Part shown: piece by piece, positions 48,309 through 55,251 of the stretch
Layout: the number at the start of each line of letters is the position of its first letter
Numbering within the stretch: the stretch's first letter is position 1
Assembly: GCA_026708035.1 (NCBI GenBank)
Contig: JAPOVQ010000035.1
Span: 124,001 to 188,000, forward strand
Direction of reading: 5' to 3'
Length of the DNA: 64,000 nt
Origin: Chloroflexota bacterium
Lineage (GTDB): Bacteria > Chloroflexota > UBA11872
Translations under genes and position numbers: made by a program
Notes under the pieces: model-generated
What the model saw: the letters and a program-made list of their open reading frames with translations, nothing else
What the model was told of the DNA's origin: nothing
Database searches by the model: none

Positions 48309-48358
48309 CGTCATTCCCGCGAAGAGCCTGCCCCGTACTTGATACGGGGTGGGAATCC
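48309..48358. repeat. REP-like unit with nested 24-27 bp palindromic insertion
   Basis: The host has the arms GTCATTCCCGCGAA and GGGAATCCA, like the unit at 47531. Its loop is filled by AGAGCCTG plus the hairpin CCCCGTACTTGATACGGGG (48323-48349). That is the same 27 bp as in the unrelated repeat at 31294-31320. No gene is seen in 48245-48625, which also holds the palindrome at 48448. Confidence 0.75.
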
Positions 48359-48447
48359 ACCCTCTCAGTTCACCCGCGCGCGCGCCAGGTACGCAGCCGG
48401 GCCGTCGTGTCACGGCCCCGTAGCCGCACCGGGCCGCAGGCTATAGA

Positions 48448-48477
48448 TAGTAGAACTAATGCGTATTAGTTCTACTA
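48448..48477. promoter_or_regulatory. Perfect AT-rich palindrome, operator or recombination-site-like
   Basis: Arms TAGTAGAACTAAT and ATTAGTTCTACTA (13 bp each, perfect) flank GCGT. The direct repeat ACTAATGCG also occurs at 48456 and 48474. Read as 11+6+11 (48449-48476) it has the layout of a dif site with inner TAA and TTA, but its arms do not contain TTATGTMAA. It could be an operator for the divergent HD and DUF4190-like genes. Its base content differs sharply from the surroundings. Confidence 0.45.
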
Positions 48478-48658
48478 ATGCGAAAACCGCCCTGGTGCGA
48501 GAGAGGTGGGGCGATGAGCTAATTGCACGCCGCCTCTCCATGTGTAGAGTCCATGCATATTTTCGGCGTCCTAAACTAGCTGCCGAATGCCCCGTTGTGT
48601 AGTGTTGCCCACTACTGTGGCCTGATTGGGGACCAATAGGTCCACGAAATGCGGATTC

Positions 48659-48922
48659 ATGGCAGTTGCTGGAATGGTCTTAGGAATTCTGAGCGCCCTA
48701 ATTGCTTGGATTCCTTATTTGGGAACTTATGGGGCGCTTCTGGGGGTGCTCATCGGAATTCCGCTCTCGTGCTTCGGGCTCTTGAAGAGCGAGAAAACCG
48801 AGCGTGGTCGGGGAATGGCAATTGCCGGACTCGTACTAGGCCTATTCGCCGTGGTGCTGATTGCCATATCAGCGCCGCTATGGGCTGCCGGCGGAGTAAT
48901 GACATTTGGAATCGAACGGTAG
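48659..48922 (+). CDS. Small DUF4190-like membrane protein
   Basis: An 87-residue protein with two hydrophobic hairpins, MAVAGMVLGILSALIAWIPY and GLVLGLFAVVLIAISAPLW, joined by GLLKSEKTERGRGMAIA. The LVLGI repeat and the basic loop are typical of DUF4190 proteins, whose function is unknown. A TTG at 48626 would add 11 residues; neither start has a good Shine-Dalgarno. The gene is only about half G+C, far below its neighbours, which suggests recent acquisition. Confidence 0.6.
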   Translation: MAVAGMVLGILSALIAWIPYLGTYGALLGVLIGIPLSCFGLLKSEKTERGRGMAIAGLVLGLFAVVLIAISAPLWAAGGVMTFGIER

Positions 48923-48924
48923 CC

Positions 48925-50181
48925 TCACGCACCAGAGGCGCCGACCAGGCAGCTGGCGGCCTCAATCGCCCGAAAGCGATTGTCAAAATCCACGCTGCCG
49001 TCGTCCTCGCTCGTGGTCAGCGTCACGCCGCGCTCGAAGACGGGCTGGTTGCCGGCCATGAAATCGGGCTCGTAGACGTCCCGGTCCACGTATTCGGCGG
49101 TGCGCCCGTCCGCCCAGCGGACCGAATAGATCGTGCGCGGCAACTCTATGGGCGTCGCATCCGGTCGCCGCAGGCGGTGGATGAGATCCTCATCAACCGT
49201 GACGCCGAGTCCCGGCCCATCGGGCACCGGCACGTAGCCATGCTCCACCGGCAACGGCTCGGTGAGCAGGTCGTAGGCGTAGGTGTTGAGGCAGCTGATG
49301 GCCGGCCAGCGCGCGGCCGGCAGCACCGCGCCCAGGTGCATGGCGAAGGCCGTCGTGATGCCCGTGCCCACCAGCTGCAGCCACAGCGGCATGTTGGCGG
49401 CGGCGGCCTGCGCCCCCTGGTGCAGGCAGGTCGCGGCGCCGCCACTCACGACGAAGCCGTCGCACACGCCCTCCTTCACAGCCGTCAAGAACGGCGGGGA
49501 ATCGAAGTGCATCGCGATCGGTCGCGGCACGGACGCTCGCAGGGCGCGGTTCCCGCCGATGTCGGTCTGCGGAATCGGCGTTTCAAAGATCGCGACCTTG
49601 GGATAGCCGGCCAGCGTCGTAAGCACCGAAGTTGCGTGTCCGGCATCGACCAGCAGCGCGTTGAAGTCCAGGTCCAGCTTGGCGTGCGTGGGCGTGGCGG
49701 CGCTGACGGCCTCCACCTGCTCGATGATGTCGAACCACGGACGCGCTTTGAGCTTGAACGCGGTGTAGCCCGCCTCGATGCCGGCGCGAGCCTCCGCCGC
49801 CCAGTCGTGCGGCGGCATGTCGTAGCACCACCAGGCCAGGGGGCAACGCGCGCGCACGGCGGAGCCCAGGAGCCGGTGCACGGGCACTCCGAGCGACTGC
49901 CCAACCAGGTCGAACAGTGCCTGCTGCAGGCCGGCGCCGAGCGAGTCGTCCCAGAGCAGATCGGCTGGATTCGCACCCAGGGCGCGCTCCACGCCCGCGT
50001 CGGTCACCACGCCCCACGTGTAGTGCGGCAGGGTCTCGCCCCACCCCACGAGGCCGGTGTCGGTGGTAACTTTGCATACCTCGGACAGGGCCCAATCGGC
50101 CAGCCCGCGCCGCATGTGGCGTCCCGCCGTGGGCGTGTGACCAGCGTCGACGACAATTCGCTCGATGCGCGTAATCCGCAT
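48925..50181 (-). CDS. Mandelate racemase/muconate lactonizing enzyme-family protein
   Basis: Enolase-superfamily protein of 418 residues. The N-terminal capping domain (MRITRIERIVVDA, GLVGWGETLPHYTWG) is followed by the barrel with the Lys pair in YTAFKLKARPW, the metal Asp in KLDLDFN, Glu in IFETPIPQTD and Asp/His positions further on (AMHFDSPPF). Members dehydrate sugar acids or racemise substrates. The exact reaction is not evident. The ATG at 50181 begins the conserved N-terminus; the upstream frame overlaps the M23 gene and is rejected. Divergent from the M23 gene. Confidence 0.82.
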   Translation of the reverse strand: MRITRIERIVVDAGHTPTAGRHMRRGLADWALSEVCKVTTDTGLVGWGETLPHYTWGVVTDAGVERALGANPADLLWDDSLGAGLQQALFDLVGQSLGVPVHRLLGSAVRARCPLAWWCYDMPPHDWAAEARAGIEAGYTAFKLKARPWFDIIEQVEAVSAATPTHAKLDLDFNALLVDAGHATSVLTTLAGYPKVAIFETPIPQTDIGGNRALRASVPRPIAMHFDSPPFLTAVKEGVCDGFVVSGGAATCLHQGAQAAAANMPLWLQLVGTGITTAFAMHLGAVLPAARWPAISCLNTYAYDLLTEPLPVEHGYVPVPDGPGLGVTVDEDLIHRLRRPDATPIELPRTIYSVRWADGRTAEYVDRDVYEPDFMAGNQPVFERGVTLTTSEDDGSVDFDNRFRAIEAASCLVGASGA

Positions 50182-50282
50182 TCCGGCACCTGATGGCTGT
50201 GGCGCGCCACAGTCTCGCACGCTTGTTCGGCGGGCCGCCGACAGCGGCGACGCTGGCCCCAGCGGGGAGAGTTCACGCCCAA

Positions 50283-50993
50283 ATGCCTCATCCCTCGTCG
50301 CTGCTCGGACGCCGGCGGCTCTTGGCCTATGTCGCCGGACTTGGGCTGGCAACCGTCGTGCCCGTGACCGCGCGCCCGGCGCCCGCCGTGGAAGCCCTTT
50401 CGCTCCCAATCGCCGGGGAGTCGTCACCCCGAACCTGGTGGCTCGACCAGTGGTACGGCAACACCACGTTTGCCTACCGCATGCGCCGCAGCATCTACAA
50501 CGAGGGTCAGGGGCTGCATTTCGGAGTCGACTTCGGCATGGCATGCGGCACGGAAGTCATCGCCGCGGCCGATGGCGTCGTGCGCGAGATCGGCGGCGTG
50601 CGCCGCGCCTGGCCGCTGCACGTATCCGTCGATCATCCCGGGCTCGGCATAACAACCATCTACGGACATCTGTCACGAAGCCTCGTGTCGCACATTGGCG
50701 AGAGAGTTCGCCGCGGACAGGTGATCGGCGAAAGCGGCGACTCGGTGACATATGCCTGCAGCGGTTCGCCGCACCTGCACTTCGAGATCAGATACGACGC
50801 CATGCGCGCCAGCACCAACCCCTTGCCGTGGGTCGCCGCCGATTGGCCCGCGATCTACGCGCCTCGAGGGGGGCTCCCGTTCCAGATCGATCTCCAAAAT
50901 CCTGCGCGCTGGCAATCGATCTACGACCAACCGGACGTGCGCTTCGGCGGGCCCTATCTCAACGAGTTCGAGCTACCGTGGCCACCGGCATAG
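50283..50993 (+). CDS. M23-family (LytM-like) peptidase with export signal
   Basis: The catalytic zinc residues of M23 endopeptidases are visible: GLHFGVDFG (first His and Asp) and SPHLHFEIR (HxH), with TIYGHLS between. The N-terminus from ATG 50283 has the twin-Arg-like LGRRRLLAYVAGLGLATV followed by Ala/Pro, so export by Tat or Sec is likely. It may cut peptidoglycan cross-links or be a non-peptidase binding domain. An in-frame ATG at 50193 would add 30 residues before the signal. It overlaps the next gene by 16 bp. Confidence 0.78.
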   Translation: MPHPSSLLGRRRLLAYVAGLGLATVVPVTARPAPAVEALSLPIAGESSPRTWWLDQWYGNTTFAYRMRRSIYNEGQGLHFGVDFGMACGTEVIAAADGVVREIGGVRRAWPLHVSVDHPGLGITTIYGHLSRSLVSHIGERVRRGQVIGESGDSVTYACSGSPHLHFEIRYDAMRASTNPLPWVAADWPAIYAPRGGLPFQIDLQNPARWQSIYDQPDVRFGGPYLNEFELPWPPA

Positions 50994-51943
50994 ACCCGGC
51001 GACCGTGCGGGTGCAGGCGGCGGTTTTGCGGCCGGTGCACCCCGGCTGGTTCTGGTCGCCTGGTGGGGACGAGGTCTGGATGCTCGACGTCGACGACGCG
51101 GGGCAGCCCTATACGCGAGCGGTGAACGTCCAAACAGGTGATGAGCGGGTCGTCTCGCACCTGTGGGGGACGTTTTCGAGGACAGGGCGCTACATCCTGA
51201 CCGCCGGTCAACAGCACGAGACTGCGCGCGTGCACGACCGCAACACGTTGGCTACATGGGAAGTGCCACGGATCGGCAGTCATCCGCTCTCGAATCCGGC
51301 GGAGACGCACCTGGCCGGCAGCCTATGGAACTCAGGCGCCATCGCGCCCTTCATGTATCCGGCGGACGTGGTTCGCACGCGGATGGATGGCGGGGATCGC
51401 CGGGTCGTGGCCCAAGTCTTGGGCGGCGTCGCCGGCTGGCGGGCCGACGGCATGCTGCTGGTGATCGGCAGCGACAGCCTGGAGGCAGAGACCACCCTCC
51501 GCGTCATAGGACCGGAGGACCAGCTGCACGAGCAATGGCCGCTCGGTCGCCAGGTGCTCGCCGCGAATGTCTCTCCCTCCGGACGGTACATGACGTTCGC
51601 GGTCGTCCTCGACGAGCGCGGCCGCAACGGACAGTTCGTCATCGACCTGTTCAGCGGCCGCAGATGGACCCTGCCGTCGCGTATGAGCCTGCGCTGGCTG
51701 CCGGATGAGAGCGGCCTCTTGGCCGTATCCCTCCGACGAGCGCCGGGCCGCCCGTTTCGCCTTTGGCGACTGGCGGTCCCCGGGTTCTATGTGGAGGGCG
51801 CGCTCACGGATCCGGATCGACACGACATCGACATGGAGGTGCTGGACTGGCGGATCAGCCCCAACGGCGCCGCCCTGGCCTTCCGCGCGGCGCGTGAGGC
51901 GCACCTGCACGTCGTCACGTGGGAGCGCGCCCGGGCCAACTGA
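50978..51943 (+). CDS. TolB/WD40-like beta-propeller protein
   Basis: About 321 residues with repeated four-strand patterns: WFWSPGGDEVWMLDVD, GTFSRTGRYILTAG, ANVSPSGRYMTFAVV, RWLPDESGLLAVSL and WRISPNGAALAFRA. These resemble blades of a TolB-type propeller. No signal peptide or catalytic motif is evident. GTG 50978 lies within the end of the M23 gene, so the two are translated together. The function is unknown. Confidence 0.65.
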   Translation: MATGIDPATVRVQAAVLRPVHPGWFWSPGGDEVWMLDVDDAGQPYTRAVNVQTGDERVVSHLWGTFSRTGRYILTAGQQHETARVHDRNTLATWEVPRIGSHPLSNPAETHLAGSLWNSGAIAPFMYPADVVRTRMDGGDRRVVAQVLGGVAGWRADGMLLVIGSDSLEAETTLRVIGPEDQLHEQWPLGRQVLAANVSPSGRYMTFAVVLDERGRNGQFVIDLFSGRRWTLPSRMSLRWLPDESGLLAVSLRRAPGRPFRLWRLAVPGFYVEGALTDPDRHDIDMEVLDWRISPNGAALAFRAAREAHLHVVTWERARAN

Positions 51944-51953
51944 GCCTTGGGTT

Positions 51954-53405
51954 CTAGCCGGCCGGGGTCCAGTTCACGTCCGGCGAGCGGTTGGCCGTCA
52001 CTTCGTCCAGCCGGCGAACGGGCGCCGTCGTAGGCGCGGCGTGCAGCAAATCCGGAGCCGTCTTGGCCTCGTGGGCCACGCTGATCAGGGCCTCCGCGAA
52101 CTGGTCCAGCGACTCGATCGATTCGGTTTCCGTCGGCTCGATCATCAACGCCTCGTCGACGATCAGCGGAAAGTACACCGTGGGCGGATGGACGCCGTAG
52201 TCGATGAGCCGCTTGGCGATGTCCGTGGTGCGGACGCCCAGCCCTCGCTGCCTCGTGCCCGACAGCACCACCTCGTGCATGCAGATCCGGTCGTAGGGGA
52301 TGTCGAAGTGCGGCGCCAGTCGCGCCCGCAGATAGTTGGCGTGCAGCACCGCGTCATCCGCGACCTCACGCATTCCCTCGCGTCCCAGGCTGCGAATGTA
52401 GGTGTAACCGCGGATCAGGTTGCCGACGTTGCCGACGTGCGAATGCACCCGGCCGATGCTGTCGGGACCCGCCGGCTCCAGGGCATAGCCCGCATCCGTC
52501 TGGACGATACGCGGGCCCGGCAGAAATGGCGTCAGGTGCGGCTGCACGCCGAGCGCCCCCGCCCCGGGCCCGCCGCCGCCGTGGGGCGTGGTGAAAGTTT
52601 TATGTAAATTCAAGTGCATCACGTCGATGCCCAGATCGCCGGGCCGCACCCGGCCCAGCATCGCGTTCATGTTGGCGCCGTCCCCATACACCTGCCCGCC
52701 GGCCGCATGGACGCGCCGCGTGACCTCCAGGATTCGCTGCTCGAACAGGCCAAGCGTGGTCGGCAGCGTGAGCATCAGGGCCGCCACATCGTCATTGAGC
52801 TTGGCGTCAAGCTCGTCCAGGTCGATGTTGCCGTCCGGCGCCGTGCCCAGGGGCTCCACGCGCATCCCGGTCATCGTGGCCGTGGCGGGGTTCGTGCCAT
52901 GCGCCGAGTCGGGCACCAGCACCGTCGTCCGACGCTCACCGCGACTGCGCAGCCAGGCCTGGATGCAGAACAAGCCGACCATCTCGCCCTGCGAACCCGC
53001 CGCGGGCTGCGTGGTGACCGTGGCGAAGCCCGCAATCTCACCCAGCAGGGCTTCCAGATCATGAATGAGCGCAAGCAGCCCCTGCACCGACGCCTCGGGC
53101 TGGTAGGGATGCGGCTCGAGCAGTCCTGGCAGACGCGCCGTCACCTCGTTGATCTTGGGGTTGTATTTCATCGTGCAGGAGCCCAGCGGATAGATCGCCG
53201 TGTCGATGCTGTGATTGCGCTGCGAGAGGCGCACGAAGTGACGCATGACGTCGATTTCCGAGACCTCCGGCAGATCCAGCGTCTCGCGGATTTGACTCTC
53301 GGGCAGCACCGCCGCCGGATCGACGGCGTCGAACTGCGGCAGCGGCGGTCGCACGCCGGGCCGGCCGGGACTGGCCAGCTCGAAGATCAACGGCTCGCTA
53401 GCCAC
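51954..53405 (-). CDS. gcvPB: Glycine dehydrogenase (decarboxylating) subunit 2
   Basis: PLP-carrying half of the P-protein, 483 residues. It has SQRNHSIDTAIYPLGSCTMKYNP (read in parts), TQPAAGSQGEM, DSAHGTNPATA, and the PLP-Lys in NLHKTFTTPHGGGGPG. The C-terminal domain has YPLGR-type VYFPLIVDEALMIEPTE. It works with gcvPA and lipoylated GcvH. The GTG at 53405 overlaps the gcvPA stop by 8 bp; the upstream open frame is a shadow. A TTATGTAAA motif covers the codons for H-K at the PLP lysine and forces a rare TTA codon. Confidence 0.93.
   Translation of the reverse strand: MASEPLIFELASPGRPGVRPPLPQFDAVDPAAVLPESQIRETLDLPEVSEIDVMRHFVRLSQRNHSIDTAIYPLGSCTMKYNPKINEVTARLPGLLEPHPYQPEASVQGLLALIHDLEALLGEIAGFATVTTQPAAGSQGEMVGLFCIQAWLRSRGERRTTVLVPDSAHGTNPATATMTGMRVEPLGTAPDGNIDLDELDAKLNDDVAALMLTLPTTLGLFEQRILEVTRRVHAAGGQVYGDGANMNAMLGRVRPGDLGIDVMHLNLHKTFTTPHGGGGPGAGALGVQPHLTPFLPGPRIVQTDAGYALEPAGPDSIGRVHSHVGNVGNLIRGYTYIRSLGREGMREVADDAVLHANYLRARLAPHFDIPYDRICMHEVVLSGTRQRGLGVRTTDIAKRLIDYGVHPPTVYFPLIVDEALMIEPTETESIESLDQFAEALISVAHEAKTAPDLLHAAPTTAPVRRLDEVTANRSPDVNWTPAG
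52600..52608 (-). other. TTKACATAA motif (XerD half-site-like), copy 8
   Basis: TTTACATAA on the minus strand inside gcvPB, encoding N-L-H-K with rare TTA for Leu. It is the first copy in the reverse orientation. See the finding on the polarised motif family. Confidence 0.5.
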
Positions 53406-54756
53406 GATGCACCGCCTGCCAGGCATTCGAAAGCGCCTCGAGGTCGGCGCTTGTCGTGAGGTCCGTCGCGCACACCAGCAAGGCGTCATCGAGCACGGGA
53501 TCGATCCGGCCCAGCGGATAGCCGCCGAAGACCCCCTGGTCCGCCAGCGCCTTGACGGTCTCCTCGCCGCCGCGTGGCGTATGCACGATGAACTCGTGAA
53601 AGTAGGGCGCTGCGCTCGAGATGGTGGCCCCAACGTTCCTGAGAGCATCCGCGCACCGATGCGCCGCGCTCAGGCTTCGCGTCGCGAGGGCGCGCACGCC
53701 CGCCGGCCCCAGGGCGCTGATCGAAATCGCCGCCCCAAGCGCTACCAGGGCCTGGTTGGTCGTGATATTCGAGGTCGCGCGTTCGCGCCGGATGTGCTGC
53801 TCGCGGGTCTGCAGGGTCAGCACGAATCCCTGCTGCCCGTCGAGGTCGGTCGTCCGTCCCGCAATACGCCCAGGCAGGCGGCGAATGAACGCCTGCCGCG
53901 TGGCAAGCATCCCCGCGCCCGGCCCGCCGTATGCGGGCGGGCCGACCAACGATCGCAGCTCGCCCGCCACGATATCGGCCCCCAGTTCGCCCGGAGGCGT
54001 GAGCAATCCAAGCGAAATCGGGTCCGTGACGACGTAGACGATCTTCGCCCCGTGACGTTTGGCGGCCTCCACCACCGGCGCCGGATCCACCACCCATCCG
54101 AAGAAATCGGGGCGCTGCAGCACCACGCAGGCGGTCGTATCGTCGATGGCCGCCGCCACCGCCTCGATGTCCGGCGCCACGTCATTGCCGGTCCGCATCC
54201 AAGCGTCGACGGTGCGCAGCTTCACGCCGACCGCTTGGGTGTAGGTGGCCGCGACCTCCCGGTAGGCCGGATGCACCGTGCCGGCCATGACGACGCCGGA
54301 GCGGCGGGTGATGGCCCGGCACATGAGCACCGCCTCGGCCACCGCGGTGGCGCCGTCGTAGAGCGAGGCGTTGGCCACCTCCATGCCCGTGAGCCGGCAG
54401 ACGAGACTCTGAAACTCGTACATCGACTGCAGCGTGCCCTGCGTCATCTCGGCTTGATACGGCGTATAACCCGTGTACCACTCGGAGCGCAGCAGCAGTT
54501 GATCCACGAGCGCCGGCACGTAATGGCGGTAGAACCCGGCCCCTAGGAAACTGGGAACGCCCTCGGGGACCCGGTTCTGCTCGGCCAGCCCGCGCACCTC
54601 GCGCAACACGTCGACCTCGGGCAGGGCCTCGGGCAAATCGAGCCTGGGATCGCGGTAGGCGTCAGGGATATCGACGAACAGGTCATCAATCGAATCAACG
54701 CCGATGGTCCGCAGCATGCGCGCGCGATCGGCGTCGGTGCTAGGCGAGTAGCTCAT
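53398..54756 (-). CDS. gcvPA: Glycine dehydrogenase (decarboxylating) subunit 1
   Basis: Non-PLP half of the split P-protein, 452 residues. SFLGAGFYRHYVPALVDQLL, TGYTPYQAEMTQGTLQSMYEFQS, YGGPGAGMLATR and GRTTDLDGQQGFVLTLQTREQHIRRERATSNI are characteristic. The ATG at 54756 (MSYSPSTDADRARML) overlaps the gcvH end. gcvH-gcvPA-gcvPB is one operon; the aminomethyltransferase gcvT is not in the window. Confidence 0.93.
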   Translation of the reverse strand: MSYSPSTDADRARMLRTIGVDSIDDLFVDIPDAYRDPRLDLPEALPEVDVLREVRGLAEQNRVPEGVPSFLGAGFYRHYVPALVDQLLLRSEWYTGYTPYQAEMTQGTLQSMYEFQSLVCRLTGMEVANASLYDGATAVAEAVLMCRAITRRSGVVMAGTVHPAYREVAATYTQAVGVKLRTVDAWMRTGNDVAPDIEAVAAAIDDTTACVVLQRPDFFGWVVDPAPVVEAAKRHGAKIVYVVTDPISLGLLTPPGELGADIVAGELRSLVGPPAYGGPGAGMLATRQAFIRRLPGRIAGRTTDLDGQQGFVLTLQTREQHIRRERATSNITTNQALVALGAAISISALGPAGVRALATRSLSAAHRCADALRNVGATISSAAPYFHEFIVHTPRGGEETVKALADQGVFGGYPLGRIDPVLDDALLVCATDLTTSADLEALSNAWQAVHRG

Positions 54757-55132
54757 CCACGAATGCGTCGTAGGCCTCGGCGTCCAGCAAATCCTCGATG
54801 GCCGTGTTGGCGTCATCCGGACGCACGCGGATCAGCCAGCCCTCGTGAAAGGGCGAGCTGTTGACCAGCTCCGGCGCGCCGTCGAGCGCTGTATTGACCG
54901 CGATTACTTCCCCGGCCACCGGCGCGTAGAGCGGCGACACGGCTTTCACGGACTCAACGGTGCCGAATTCGTCCATCACCTCGACGTGGAGGCCTTCGGC
55001 GGGAAGCTCCACATACACCACGTCGCCCAGTTCGTCGGCGGCATAGCGCGTGATGCCCACGACGACGTCATCGCCGTCAAATCGAGCCCATTCGTGCTCG
55101 CGCGAATAGCGCGCGTCGGTTGGGCTGGTCAT
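54740..55132 (-). CDS. gcvH: Glycine cleavage system H protein
   Basis: Lipoyl carrier shuttling the aminomethyl group between P and T proteins, 130 residues. Opening ARYSREHEWARF, GITRYAADELGDVVYVELP and the lipoylation Lys in FGTVESVKAVSPLYAPVAGEV are present. The ATG at 55132 fits the family start. First gene of the gcv operon, divergent from mazG; the 119 bp gap carries a 16 bp palindrome but no glycine riboswitch that I can recognise. Confidence 0.94.
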   Translation of the reverse strand: MTSPTDARYSREHEWARFDGDDVVVGITRYAADELGDVVYVELPAEGLHVEVMDEFGTVESVKAVSPLYAPVAGEVIAVNTALDGAPELVNSSPFHEGWLIRVRPDDANTAIEDLLDAEAYDAFVDELLA

Positions 55133-55165
55133 GAAATCCCGTCTACCTGGTGTGGCGCGCGTGGT

Positions 55166-55181
55166 CCCGCAACGTTGCGGG
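55166..55181. promoter_or_regulatory. Perfect palindrome between gcvH and mazG, candidate operator
   Basis: CCCGCAACGTTGCGGG is fully self-complementary and lies 34 bp upstream of the gcvH ATG. The CAACGTTG centre recalls LacI-family operators, but no regulator gene is adjacent. TATTCT on the minus strand just upstream (about 55217-55212) may be the gcv -10 box. Binding is inference. Confidence 0.4.
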
Positions 55182-55251
55182 GCGTGCCGCGATGCTCGGC
55201 TAGACCGACGCCTAGAATAGCCCAGCCTTCCTACCTGTGTTTGTGAATCTG

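Noticed and set aside
50640-50670. A dif-like arm GCTCGGCATAA resembling the E. coli XerC arm
   Set aside because: The following 6 bp and 11 bp (TCTACGGACAT) do not resemble a XerD arm, and the site is inside the M23 coding sequence where the residues are needed.
55133-55251. Possible glycine riboswitch before gcvH
   Set aside because: The gap of 119 bp is short and I could not draw the conserved tandem aptamer core; only a simple palindrome is present.
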